Shown: positions 17,927 to 25,597 of the stretch, in pieces
Position numbering within the stretch: position 1 is the stretch's first letter
How the letters are laid out: the number at the start of each line of letters is the position of its first letter
DNA from: a virus
Length of the DNA: 64,000 nucleotides
IMG/VR virus record: IMGVR_UViG_3300021376_000029
Coordinates: 1 to 64,000 of that record
Strand: one strand, 5' to 3'
Notes under the pieces: model-generated
The model's input: the letters and a program-made list of their open reading frames with translations, nothing else
Told to the model about the DNA's origin: nothing
Databases searched by the model: none
Program-made: the position numbers and the translations under genes

Positions 17927-18093
17927 GGTATTTGTCTAATTACTAATTTTCCAGATGGATCACCAAAAACTAATTCTTCTGGTTTTTCTACTATTATGAT
18001 TCTATTTGCTGGTATATTAATAATTTGATAAGTAACCCCACTTAAAGTTATTCCAATATCTTCATCGGTAGGGTTTTCAATTTCATAATACAT
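17923..18093 (-). CDS. Small ORF overlapping gp17 start
   Basis: A 56-residue open frame, MYYEIENPTDEDIG... to ...KLVIRQIP, fills the gap between the DUF6321 gene and gp17. The ATG lies one base after the upstream stop codon and its TGA overlaps the gp17 ATG (ATGA). This exact fit and the balanced composition argue for a real, translationally coupled gene. The residues suggest a small beta-rich protein. I do not recognise a family. Confidence 0.65.
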   Translation of the reverse strand: MYYEIENPTDEDIGITLSGVTYQIINIPANRIIIVEKPEELVFGDPSGKLVIRQIP

Positions 18094-18094
18094 A

Positions 18095-18619
18095 TCAACA
18101 ATTCCAAGCTCTTAGTGACTTATTGATTCTTGAATTAGGGTCTCTAGAAGTTTTCTTTGATGTAAGTTTCTTTTTCATCCCCCTCATTCTAGCGCAGAAT
18201 GATGCCCTGCGGGGATTTCCAACCTTCTTTGAAGGTGCTTTGAGGTCGCTTCCAGGATTTTCTCTTTCGTAAGATTTTCTTCCTTTTTCGTTGAGTCCTC
18301 CGTTTTTATTTTTTCCTGATGATTTTGTCCAAGCTGCTCCTTCATCTAGTTCAACAAACTCCCTAAAGGATAATTTATTTAGTTCAGGTTGAACTTCTTC
18401 GTTATATTTGCTAGACATATAATTTGCGACGGAATCCATATAATCAGTGGCAAGAGTAACTTTTGCTTGTACCCATGCTGGTATCTGCATCGTTGGAGAT
18501 TTAATTTCTTCTCTCAACCTTTTACAGTGCATCTCAAGTTGGTCTAACTGATTAAGAATCATAGAACCTTCATCATCAAGCTCTCTACCCATTGCTACAT
18601 CAATATGATTTTCGTTCAT
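18095..18619 (-). CDS. DUF6321-like protein with basic C-terminus
   Basis: A 174-residue protein. The N-terminal half is helical (residues 20-85, typical of a small helical bundle). The second half carries the DUF6321 pattern: a WTKSSGKNKNGGLNEKGRKS stretch, then GNPRRASFCARMRGMKKKL and RDPNSRINKSLRAWNC. This part is strongly basic and ends in Trp-Asn-Cys. The family is found in marine phages and some bacteria; no function is known to me. A good ribosome site AGAGG precedes the ATG. It stands between the terminase genes, so a packaging-related DNA-binding role is conceivable but only inferred. Confidence 0.75.
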   Translation of the reverse strand: MNENHIDVAMGRELDDEGSMILNQLDQLEMHCKRLREEIKSPTMQIPAWVQAKVTLATDYMDSVANYMSSKYNEEVQPELNKLSFREFVELDEGAAWTKSSGKNKNGGLNEKGRKSYERENPGSDLKAPSKKVGNPRRASFCARMRGMKKKLTSKKTSRDPNSRINKSLRAWNC

Positions 18620-18651
18620 CTTTTTACCTCTTATTTTTTAGTAAAAATTTT

Positions 18652-18918
18652 TTATCCTAGGTAATCAACTGAAGTTGCAGAAACATCAGAACCACTATCC
18701 ACTTTTATTTTTTGGTCTGCCCTTTTACAAACTACTAAAACTGTTCCAGGGATTGAATTATAAGTTCCAATTAATGTTGTTCCGTCATTTTCATAGACAC
18801 TAATAGTTCTTGATGCATTACCTCCTGCATCATGACTAATTAAAATATCTGTTCCTGAAGCAACTACATTAGGTGTAGCGTTAAGTGTTACACCAGCTGC
18901 TAATACTTTTACTCTCAT
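18652..18918 (-). CDS. Small beta-rich virion-type protein
   Basis: An 88-residue protein of unknown function with a Val/Thr/Ser-rich composition: VTLNATPNVVASG, ILISHDAGG, ISVYENDGTTLIGTYNSIPG, then LVVCKRADQKIKVDSG. This resembles a short beta-sandwich such as is found in phage decoration or fibre proteins. It starts 2 bases after the gp16 stop and is therefore in the packaging operon. The function is not recognised; a virion role is inferred from composition and context. Confidence 0.65.
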   Translation of the reverse strand: MRVKVLAAGVTLNATPNVVASGTDILISHDAGGNASRTISVYENDGTTLIGTYNSIPGTVLVVCKRADQKIKVDSGSDVSATSVDYLG

Positions 18919-18920
18919 TT

Positions 18921-19346
18921 TTACTTGCCTTTTTGATTATTTAGGTTTTTTGATGCGTTCTTAAGCATCTTTGCGAGGTCTGCTGTGGAACCAACAAACA
19001 TAGTATTATTGACAGTAGTAGGAGAAGATTTTTTATCTTCCGATTTAATGTCTTTCATTTTCTTTTGAAGGTCTGCTAACTTATCTGTGATATCGGCAAC
19101 ATTCTTAATCCCCTGGAATGCAACCTCGTATGCTCTGGGGTGATTGCTGCTGCGAGCAACTTCAATCAGTTCATCAATCGCAACTTGACCTTTCTGAATA
19201 AGTTCATAAAGTTCTGTGCGAGCATACTTATAATCAACATCAATATCACCCTCGTTTTCTGCGGGAGGTTGGATAGAAACCACTTCAGTTTCTACTGATT
19301 CAATATCAAAAAGGTCTTCCATATTCTCTTGAAATTTATGGTCCAT
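18921..19346 (-). CDS. gp16: Terminase small subunit (gp16)
   Basis: This DNA-recognition subunit stimulates gp17. The 141 residues are a little shorter than T4 gp16 (164). The central helical region DYKYARTELYELIQKGQVAI through EVAFQGIKNVADITDKLADLQKKMKDI (residues about 38-97) is the oligomerising coiled-coil core seen in T4-like small terminases. The N-terminus is acidic and the C-terminus ends in a Lys/Asn-rich tail. It overlaps the gp15 stop by 11 bases. Confidence 0.9.
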   Translation of the reverse strand: MDHKFQENMEDLFDIESVETEVVSIQPPAENEGDIDVDYKYARTELYELIQKGQVAIDELIEVARSSNHPRAYEVAFQGIKNVADITDKLADLQKKMKDIKSEDKKSSPTTVNNTMFVGSTADLAKMLKNASKNLNNQKGK

Positions 19347-20142
19347 AGTAAGTTATACCCTCATTAAATCCAAAATCGTCTTCTGCTGTAAGTAGTGATG
19401 TATCAATAGCATCTACATCTCCATCACCATCCTGATCACTAATTGCTTTTGGTTGAACTTCATACTTAAGAACCCTAGCATTAGTAACCTTATCACCAAC
19501 ATTGATATTGGAAATAGATTTCTTAATGATGTTACCAGCAGTGACAGGACCGTACAGATAAGTCTTCGCAGTAAAACGAAGTGTCCAAGTTATATATCTT
19601 CGTGTGGAATAGTCACCTTCATAATCATCACTATAATCAACACTATTTAAAATAATTGGAATGTCACGACTCTCTTCCATTTCAGGAATAAGATTTACGG
19701 TGACTGTAAACTGTGGTTGAAAGTATGGTAAAATTTGTTCAATAATTTGAAGACCATCATCTTGTGTTTTTGTGATAATTGACAATTCAAATTCTATGTT
19801 ATAAGGAACAGGCATATACTGTTTCTTACCTACAGACCCAGTATTATCTGAAAATGCTCTATTAAACTGTGTAGGTGGAACTTTTCTGCCGCCGTCATAA
19901 GAAATTCCTGTCATTTCAAATGACATTCTTGGAATTGTGATAGTAAATTTTCTATCAATGTCTGGCGCCTGTTGAAGTCTTGTTAAAAACTTTTGAGCAG
20001 GACCATATGCCAAGGGAACTTTTTCTTGTTTTACAAACTTACCTTGTTCATCATAAGTGTTTAGTTGAATATTATTAAACAGTGTACCAAATGTGGTAAC
20101 TGTTTTACGAATAATTTTGTGATAAAAATAATTACCTAACAT
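19336..20142 (-). CDS. gp15: Proximal tail sheath stabiliser (gp15)
   Basis: gp15 caps the head-proximal end of the sheath and joins tail to neck. The 268 residues match T4 gp15 (272). T4-like features are the N-terminal YFYHKIIRKTVTTFGTLFN, VPLAYGPAQKFLTRL and the PRMSFEM segment. Near the C-terminus residues 236-247 read DQDGDGDVDAID, a complete 12-residue EF-hand or dockerin-type calcium loop, which is not a T4 gp15 feature that I know of. The ATG shares one base with the gp14 stop. Confidence 0.94.
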   Translation of the reverse strand: MLGNYFYHKIIRKTVTTFGTLFNNIQLNTYDEQGKFVKQEKVPLAYGPAQKFLTRLQQAPDIDRKFTITIPRMSFEMTGISYDGGRKVPPTQFNRAFSDNTGSVGKKQYMPVPYNIEFELSIITKTQDDGLQIIEQILPYFQPQFTVTVNLIPEMEESRDIPIILNSVDYSDDYEGDYSTRRYITWTLRFTAKTYLYGPVTAGNIIKKSISNINVGDKVTNARVLKYEVQPKAISDQDGDGDVDAIDTSLLTAEDDFGFNEGITYYGP

Positions 20143-21245
20143 TAGAAGCTACCTTTAATATCTCCGAATTCACCGAAAGGATTGCTTTCAGTGAAATCAA
20201 TAATTAAATCGCCCTTAGATTCAATCTCTCTATTTTCAGAATAGGCGTCAGTCATATTTAGGGTGTCGTAAGATTGTACTCTCCACCTAGCACCTGATTC
20301 CTGACCCCTGATTAATTCATTAGGAGCAAAGTTTCCAGTGATATAAGCAACATTAAGTACTCTTTCAGTAGGTCTCCATTCACCAACCCTTGCTGTATAA
20401 TTCGCAGGTGAAGGATCTATAATGACTGTAGGCGCCCCAGAATAAGTATATGAAACTGAAGGAGGATTCACTGCAGTAACTATTCCGCCAGAAATAGTCG
20501 TTGTAGATGTAGCGATATAATTACCAAAAGAGTCATAGTAAAATACTGATGGAGCAGTTATATAACCACTTCCAGGATTGGTAATAGTAAGTGCTCCTAG
20601 TGTACCTCCACTTAATACTGCAGATGAAACAGTTGCAGTAAATCTTGTACCAAGAAGTTTTTCATCTGGTTGGTAATTGCCTAGACCACTTGGCATCATA
20701 AGGATTGGGAATACACCAGATTCCCGTTCAAGATTATCAATTTTTTCAATTCCTGTTTCAAATATACTGTCCCCATATTCAAAGATTTCACACGACATTG
20801 TGTAGACATATAAACTATTTAATTGATAGAATGGTTTTTGATTCTCTACATATTTGATTTCAAAAACAGTTTGATTTAATGGGAACCAAATTAAATCACC
20901 ATCATTAGGTCTACCAGCCACAATTTTATTTGTAGCAAGGTCAACAAAATCTTTCCATCTACGACGTGATACTGTTAATGTGATTTCATCAGTAACACGT
21001 AATCCGAACTTGGAAAGCATGTCTCCCTTACCACCAAAATTTTCAAAGTTCTCAAGATACATTTCAATAAGATAACTATCTCTATATTGAGAATGATAGA
21101 TATCATTCCACAGTTTATCTTCATAAACTTTTCTAGGAATGTAATAACATTCAATACCATACATCTTGATTTGCTCTTCAATCAAGTCATGTATTAAATT
21201 TTGCTCACCTTTTGTTCCTTGAGTGAAGTAAAGATTTCTAGTCAT
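20142..21245 (-). CDS. gp14: Neck protein (gp14)
   Basis: A head-completion/neck protein that connects portal to tail. The 367 residues exceed T4 gp14 (256). The first ~190 residues are typical: LIHDLIEEQIKMYGIECYYIPR, LIEMYLENFENFGG and SRRRWKDF. Residues about 203-282 form an inserted beta-rich module with the motif ITNPGSGYITAPSV, a motif that recurs in tail proteins of this phage. The C-terminal FGEFGDIKGSF is again gp14-like. It is coupled by one-base overlaps with gp13 upstream and gp15 downstream. Confidence 0.94.
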   Translation of the reverse strand: MTRNLYFTQGTKGEQNLIHDLIEEQIKMYGIECYYIPRKVYEDKLWNDIYHSQYRDSYLIEMYLENFENFGGKGDMLSKFGLRVTDEITLTVSRRRWKDFVDLATNKIVAGRPNDGDLIWFPLNQTVFEIKYVENQKPFYQLNSLYVYTMSCEIFEYGDSIFETGIEKIDNLERESGVFPILMMPSGLGNYQPDEKLLGTRFTATVSSAVLSGGTLGALTITNPGSGYITAPSVFYYDSFGNYIATSTTTISGGIVTAVNPPSVSYTYSGAPTVIIDPSPANYTARVGEWRPTERVLNVAYITGNFAPNELIRGQESGARWRVQSYDTLNMTDAYSENREIESKGDLIIDFTESNPFGEFGDIKGSF

Positions 21246-22039
21246 TATCCGATCATATCCAGAGGTGGAAGTTCTGCTGCGAGTTGGAACTCTGCCAGAA
21301 TTTTTTCAATCTCTACCTCAGCATCTTCATAAATTTCTCTACCATTTAATGTAATACCTCCAGGAAGAGATACATTTCTAAACTTAATTAAGTTCTGTCC
21401 CCACTGACGTTTGATAAGTGCAGTTGCATACTTCTTCATCCAAACATCATTCCACACCTCAGTGCATTGAGCGGGGTCAAGCATTCTGTAACAATCAATT
21501 AAGATATAATTACCTGACGTTAGTTGATCAAAATCAGTATCCAGCCAAAGTTTATTTTCTCTTTTATTAAAACGAATCGGTTTGAAGTTTGAAATAACCC
21601 AATCAAGAGTTTCCAAGTAACTCTTAATCATATAGTAATTAAGAATTTCCATTGAACCAAAGTTATAAAAATCATTCAAAAACAATTGATACTTGATACT
21701 AAAAATATTTCCTGATACTGATGATACACTATTATCCTGAGCATATACTTGAGTAATGCCAAGAATATGATCTGGAATTTGAATGTAATTATTTTGTTCT
21801 ATTAATGTTGTGCCTGATATTGTTGTATTAGTTTTTGCTGCAGCAACCATCTGAGGTGTAATCTGCATTTTAAGAATGGTACGAATACTACCATCAAAGT
21901 GACGCTCTTGAAAGAATTGAATAGCATCATCAATCGCATCTTCAATCTGATCATCATCCACATTAATTTCAAGCACAGGAAAACCAAGTTTCCTTAAGCA
22001 ATAATCAATTAATTGTTGTCTGGAGGCGGGACGAGCCAT
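21245..22039 (-). CDS. gp13: Neck protein (gp13)
   Basis: This neck component binds the portal after packaging so the head does not leak and the tail can join. The 264 residues are near T4 gp13 (309). The N-terminus SRQQLIDYCLRKLGFPV with DDQIEDAIDDAIQFFQERHFDG-type residues (30-52) and the segment YNFGSMEILNYY are typical of gp13. It starts a 13-14-15-16 operon behind a perfect late box. Confidence 0.95.
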   Translation of the reverse strand: MARPASRQQLIDYCLRKLGFPVLEINVDDDQIEDAIDDAIQFFQERHFDGSIRTILKMQITPQMVAAAKTNTTISGTTLIEQNNYIQIPDHILGITQVYAQDNSVSSVSGNIFSIKYQLFLNDFYNFGSMEILNYYMIKSYLETLDWVISNFKPIRFNKRENKLWLDTDFDQLTSGNYILIDCYRMLDPAQCTEVWNDVWMKKYATALIKRQWGQNLIKFRNVSLPGGITLNGREIYEDAEVEIEKILAEFQLAAELPPLDMIG

Positions 22040-22072
22040 GAATACAAAAATAACCCTTAGTTTCCTAAAAGA

Positions 22073-22080
22073 TATTTATA
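22073..22080 (-). promoter_or_regulatory. Late promoter for gp13-14-15-16
   Basis: A perfect TATAAATA on the minus strand lies 34 bases before the gp13 ATG, in the 43-base gap after the halogenase gene. Confidence 0.8.
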
Positions 22081-22082
22081 AA

Positions 22083-23318
22083 TTAATATTTAAATTCAGC
22101 ACCAGACCATCTGATTTTAGGTCGGTTTTCATCAGTCCAAGTATCTGTCATCCAACGATGAACATATGCAAGGTCTTCTCTTGAATGCATAAAAATTCTT
22201 TGAAGTGTATTAGTAGCAACCTCTCCATTGTTCACAACCTCAGTCAATTTATCAATACCAGCGGAAGGATGATAATATGTTACACGCTTAGCTTCTTCAG
22301 ATTTATCTTGCCAAAATTTACTATCTTTGAAAATTGAACCATATTGATAATGAAAAGCTAATTCTTGTTCATAACTAATCATTAACCTTTCATACTTGAC
22401 ATTATAGATGCATCTCTTAAGATAATCTATTTTTTCATTAAGATAGTCACAAATTTGACTAGCAAATTCAACATACATTAAAATTGAATATGCTTGTAAA
22501 GGTTCTACGAAAAATAAACGATTTCCATTTGCTGCAACTCTGGGGGATTCAAGAATAAATCTTGCTCTTTTTGGATTCCAAGTTATAACTTTTCCTTTTT
22601 TACCACGACTCTCTAATTTATATGTAACTTCTTCGGGAGAAATATAATTTGTATTGAATAAGTATCCCTTTCTTACAACATTTTCTTTTGGAAATGGTAA
22701 ATTAAATTCCCATCCATCCTCAGTAGCATTATGAACGGTACAATCTTTGCTTATAATTCCTGGATAAACTTCAAAATCGTCATCTCTATATAAGTATCCT
22801 GCATTTACGGTGTGAAAAGCAGGTGTTACGGATTTGTTATGATCATAATTCCAACCAGTACAATTAATAACAAAATCGTACCTTTTATCATTGACCATCA
22901 CATAATCACCATAATCTTTTAAATCTGAAACTTTTTCAGCATGATACTTTATTCCACGTTCTTCTAATGCATCATTTAAAAATTTATTTAATACTACAGT
23001 ATCAAAATGAAATGAACCTATACCACTGTTTGCATCTGGAGGATGCCCACCAAATCCATGTACCCACGGAACACCAGTACCCCAGTTAATAAATGTAACA
23101 CCACGTTTTCTGGACATCAATCCTTTTTCAATAAGATCATCCATACGAAAACCAAGTGCTTCATAAAGAAGATTTGGGAAATGTGGAGTTGTTGATTCTC
23201 CTACAGAAACAGGAGGGATATCTGGATCATAAAAAATTTCTATATCATGTTTATTCAATATACAAACACACGCTTGAATAATAGAAGAAGTGCCTTTACC
23301 AATGATTGCGATTTTCAT
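22083..23318 (-). CDS. Flavin-dependent halogenase-family enzyme
   Basis: A 411-residue FAD enzyme of the tryptophan-halogenase family. Visible marks are the N-terminal nucleotide fold IAIIGKGTSS (3-12), the family motif SVGESTTPHFPNL (38-50), the INCTG segment (151-155) and the GWEFNLP form (202-208) of the usual GWxWxIP. Lys71 in RKRGVTFINW aligns with the catalytic Lys79 of PrnA by distance to the conserved NW. The EPLEST site of PrnA reads EPLQAYS here, so the Glu346 equivalent looks like Gln275 and the chloride-binding Ser/Thr are lost. A cyanophage halogenase, VirX1, is known to iodinate many substrates and this may be a relative. It heads away from four dioxygenase-like and hypothetical genes 6-1300 bases upstream. 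The substrate is unknown. Confidence 0.85.
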   Translation of the reverse strand: MKIAIIGKGTSSIIQACVCILNKHDIEIFYDPDIPPVSVGESTTPHFPNLLYEALGFRMDDLIEKGLMSRKRGVTFINWGTGVPWVHGFGGHPPDANSGIGSFHFDTVVLNKFLNDALEERGIKYHAEKVSDLKDYGDYVMVNDKRYDFVINCTGWNYDHNKSVTPAFHTVNAGYLYRDDDFEVYPGIISKDCTVHNATEDGWEFNLPFPKENVVRKGYLFNTNYISPEEVTYKLESRGKKGKVITWNPKRARFILESPRVAANGNRLFFVEPLQAYSILMYVEFASQICDYLNEKIDYLKRCIYNVKYERLMISYEQELAFHYQYGSIFKDSKFWQDKSEEAKRVTYYHPSAGIDKLTEVVNNGEVATNTLQRIFMHSREDLAYVHRWMTDTWTDENRPKIRWSGAEFKY

Positions 23319-23323
23319 AATAG

Positions 23324-23869
23324 TTATCTAAGATTAAATGATAAAATAGTACGTTTAGAATTATTAAAACTAGGAACAGTAAAATGCAGTAAAGATGCTG
23401 GAAAAAGTATTAGAGATCCTTCAAATATATTTTTGGGTACAAATATTTGCTGAGAACCTGTTACAAAATCATTGTATGGGCATATAAAGTGAGTGGGTTT
23501 ATGGTATTTGGGATCAAAATCCATGAAACAAACCGCACTAAATCCAAGACCACCATGATTATGAACTTGATGAAACATATCGTTGTAGGTAGTTTCAATC
23601 CAAGAATCACTAATTTTATATGGTGGTAATCTAAATTGAATTAAAAATTGATTAATTTCTGGTTTTAAAATATTATAAACTTTTTCAGAGTAGTTATATT
23701 TTGCTTCTGCATTTTTATGATAGTCCGTTATTAAATTTTCAGTATTATGTGATGGTGCTCCTTCAAATTTTTTTAAAGATAATAATTTTTGTTTTTTATT
23801 ATCCCAATCACTTATTCTAAAATGAACAAGTGGTATTTTAAACATATCAAATACACTGACCGTACTCAT
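23324..23869 (-). CDS. Putative Fe(II)/2-oxoglutarate dioxygenase (HxH type)
   Basis: A 181-residue protein with the 2OG-FeII_Oxy_5 (TIGR02466-like) plan. The proposed iron ligands are HNH (H103, H105) in QVHNHGGLGFSAVCFMDF and the distal H162 in LFPASLLHFTVP. R173 in SKRTILSFN would bind 2-oxoglutarate. Such enzymes hydroxylate carbon centres using O2. It ends 5 bases before the halogenase gene, so the two are probably co-transcribed. A CATAAATAA late-type box lies about 20 bases upstream. The substrate is unknown. It is AT-rich by eye compared with the structural genes. Confidence 0.72.
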   Translation of the reverse strand: MSTVSVFDMFKIPLVHFRISDWDNKKQKLLSLKKFEGAPSHNTENLITDYHKNAEAKYNYSEKVYNILKPEINQFLIQFRLPPYKISDSWIETTYNDMFHQVHNHGGLGFSAVCFMDFDPKYHKPTHFICPYNDFVTGSQQIFVPKNIFEGSLILFPASLLHFTVPSFNNSKRTILSFNLR

Positions 23870-23888
23870 ACTTTGAATCTCACTTAAA

Positions 23889-23898
23889 ATTATTTATG
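23889..23898 (-). promoter_or_regulatory. Possible late promoter for dioxygenase-halogenase pair
   Basis: CATAAATAAT on the minus strand has the NATAAATA late form and lies 20 bases before the ATG at 23869. The region is AT-rich, so a chance match is possible. Confidence 0.5.
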
Positions 23899-24513
23899 GT
23901 TAAAAAAGAAAACTTGATTTACTCTGTAAGTATCAAAATAGTAATCATCTTCAATATTCATTCCATGTAAAAATTTCAATCCATCAAATAGTACAAGACT
24001 ATTGAATGTTGATTTAAAAGTTTTAATAACTCTCCATTTGTTTTTATCTCTCCAAGGACAATTATGTTCACTGGTTGTTATACTGTCATTTATATTTTCA
24101 TATAAGTTAGTTCCAGCATTTTCATTTTCAGTAAAGTATACAATACCATTGTATCCATTATCTCTATGAGGCCACCAATAATTATTTTTATAATCGTTAA
24201 AATCTTTACTTATAAATTTGGTAATATTATTGACAATATAATTTTGTTTTTGAGAAGATTGAATGCAAATATTTTCTAGGTAACGATTGACATGTATTAT
24301 TTGATCAGTTTCAATCCTTTGTCTTCTATCATCAAAATGCACACCATTATAAGATGGTTTTTGATCTGCTTTCCATAAAGAAGTTTGATATTGACTAAAA
24401 AAATTAAAAACTTCTATAGGATATTTGTAAAAATTTTGTATAGTATACACAGGTGAATTGTCAATGTATTCTATATTAATTTCACTAGATGTATTGATTT
24501 CAAAAATATTCAT
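23890..24513 (-). CDS. Putative Fe(II)/2OG dioxygenase, DUF6445-like
   Basis: A 207-residue protein. It has an N-terminal PVYTIQNFYKYPIEVFNFF segment (21-39), then WWPHRDNG with an HxD pair (H116, D118) followed by GIVYFTENENAGTNLYE. The distal H183 is in FLHGM, and R197 is in TYRVNQVFFF. These give the full 2-His-1-carboxylate plus Arg set of 2OG oxygenases. DUF6445 proteins with this plan are found near halogenases in some bacteria (recalled, not searched). The ATG overlaps the upstream gene by 4 bases. The substrate is unknown. It is rich in Asn, Ile, Lys and Tyr, reflecting high AT. Confidence 0.68.
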   Translation of the reverse strand: MNIFEINTSSEINIEYIDNSPVYTIQNFYKYPIEVFNFFSQYQTSLWKADQKPSYNGVHFDDRRQRIETDQIIHVNRYLENICIQSSQKQNYIVNNITKFISKDFNDYKNNYWWPHRDNGYNGIVYFTENENAGTNLYENINDSITTSEHNCPWRDKNKWRVIKTFKSTFNSLVLFDGLKFLHGMNIEDDYYFDTYRVNQVFFFNHK

Positions 24514-25106
24514 GTTTTTTTATTTTCTAATACTATGTTAAATGAAACTACAATTTTTTCACCAGGATTATACTGAATGGGTGTTGAGTGTTCTAAATTG
24601 CTATGAAATATAAGTAATCTTCCTGGTTCACATTTTACAGGATGTATCATGGTACTCAATTCATTCATCTTTTCTGGATTTTCATAAAAATTTTTCTGTT
24701 CGTCATGAAAAAGAATATGATTTTCTTGAGTAGTTTTTATATAGTATGCTCCAGATAAGAAAGAACCAGGATGTAAATGAGGAAATAAGAAATCACCTTT
24801 ATCACTAATATTAAACCACATTGTCTGTATGAATGCTTGAGGAATCCTTGAGCGTTGATATCCATATTCAATCATAAATTCTTTTGTTGATTTAATAATT
24901 TCATCAGCAAGTAAATTAAATGGTTGCATCTTGTGCAAATTATCAGCTCCTCCATGAGAAGAGTTGACATTAAAGTTTGCTGCTCTTCTAGTTCTAGATT
25001 TTAAATTATGAACACTTTTTTCTAATTCAGATAAAATTTCAGAACAAACATTATCTTTTATGTAATAACATTTGGGAAATATTGGTAAGATTTTACCACT
25101 CATCAT
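24510..25106 (-). CDS. Putative Fe(II)/2OG dioxygenase, 2OG-FeII_Oxy_5 type
   Basis: A 198-residue protein from the preferred start. A longer frame begins at 25142, but the ATG at 25106 has GGAGAGGA 8 bases upstream and only a 14-base overlap with the preceding gene, so I choose it. Iron ligands proposed are H110 and H112 in FLFPHLHPGSFLSGAYY and H173 in HSNLEHSTP. Lys184 in GEKIVVSFN replaces the usual Arg that binds 2-oxoglutarate, a conservative change. The HxHPGxxxSG run is the TIGR02466/PF13759 hallmark. It is likely co-transcribed with the next dioxygenase and halogenase. Confidence 0.75.
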   Translation of the reverse strand: MMSGKILPIFPKCYYIKDNVCSEILSELEKSVHNLKSRTRRAANFNVNSSHGGADNLHKMQPFNLLADEIIKSTKEFMIEYGYQRSRIPQAFIQTMWFNISDKGDFLFPHLHPGSFLSGAYYIKTTQENHILFHDEQKNFYENPEKMNELSTMIHPVKCEPGRLLIFHSNLEHSTPIQYNPGEKIVVSFNIVLENKKT

Positions 25107-25425
25107 TTTCAGATTCCTCTCCATCTCTAGGTACAAAATCAATTACAACTTCAGGTCCTTTTCCAGTTTTTACAGCTTCTTCTAAAAGAAAATGTTTTAC
25201 CATATTAAAAGTTTCAAATACTAATTGCTGATATTCAAATTCAACCCACCATAACACATCTTCTTCATCAACATTATCATAATCTGTATCAAACGTTTCG
25301 TCATTTTCATCTACTTCCTTTGGTTTTTTTAAAACAACTTCAATTACCATGTGAGTATCAACGCCATGTTTTTCTTCTGCTTGTAAAGCAATGTCCATTA
25401 TAGGAAGTTCAGAAACTAATGCCAT
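25093..25425 (-). CDS. Acidic hypothetical protein
   Basis: A 110-residue acidic protein that I do not recognise. Residues 36-55 are almost all Asp/Glu/Thr/Tyr. A Trp-Trp pair and aromatic-rich helix (WWVEFEYQQLVFETFNMVKHFLLEEAVK) follow, and the tail is acidic again. GGAG lies 8 bases before the ATG. It is the first gene of the leftward dioxygenase-halogenase unit. An adaptor or inhibitor role is possible but unsupported. Confidence 0.7.
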   Translation of the reverse strand: MALVSELPIMDIALQAEEKHGVDTHMVIEVVLKKPKEVDENDETFDTDYDNVDEEDVLWWVEFEYQQLVFETFNMVKHFLLEEAVKTGKGPEVVIDFVPRDGEESENDEW

Positions 25426-25472
25426 ATAAAATCTCCGTTTATAATCTATGTAGGAACAATAAATTTATGTAT

Positions 25473-25492
25473 ATGTAGTAATAGCACTACAT
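25473..25492. promoter_or_regulatory. Palindrome in the divergent promoter gap
   Basis: ATGTAGT and ACTACAT form perfect 7-bp inverted arms around a 6-base spacer. It lies in the 172-base gap between the divergent genes at 25425 and 25598, so it could be an operator. No T-run follows on either strand, which argues against a terminator. The rest of the gap is AT-rich with no other feature besides the plus-strand promoter. Confidence 0.45.
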
Positions 25493-25540
25493 TTAATCTA
25501 AAATTCAAGTACTAAATAATTTAAATTCCTTAAGTATATA

Positions 25541-25569
25541 TTGACTTGACGGGATTGACTTTTTATACT
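25541..25569 (+). promoter_or_regulatory. Sigma70-type promoter of the plus-strand operon
   Basis: TTGACT (25541-25546), a 17-base spacer and TATACT (25564-25569) fit a host sigma70 promoter closely. A second TTGACG starts at 25546. The start point would lie about 22 bases before the ATG at 25598. It is the only clear plus-strand promoter in the window. Confidence 0.75.
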
Positions 25570-25597
25570 AAAATTGTAGTTAGAGATTTTTAAAACA

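Noticed and set aside
18652-18918. Signal peptide at the N-terminus of the 88-residue protein
   Set aside because: The hydrophobic stretch is short and interrupted by Thr/Asn, with beta-strand character rather than a signal helix.
24510-25142. Longer start at 25142 for the dioxygenase gene
   Set aside because: It would overlap the upstream gene by 50 bases and lacks a good ribosome site. The ATG at 25106 has GGAGAGGA at proper distance.
25426-25597. tRNA or small RNA in the largest gap
   Set aside because: No cloverleaf arms or strong hairpin with T-run could be traced. The gap is explained by promoters and a short palindrome.
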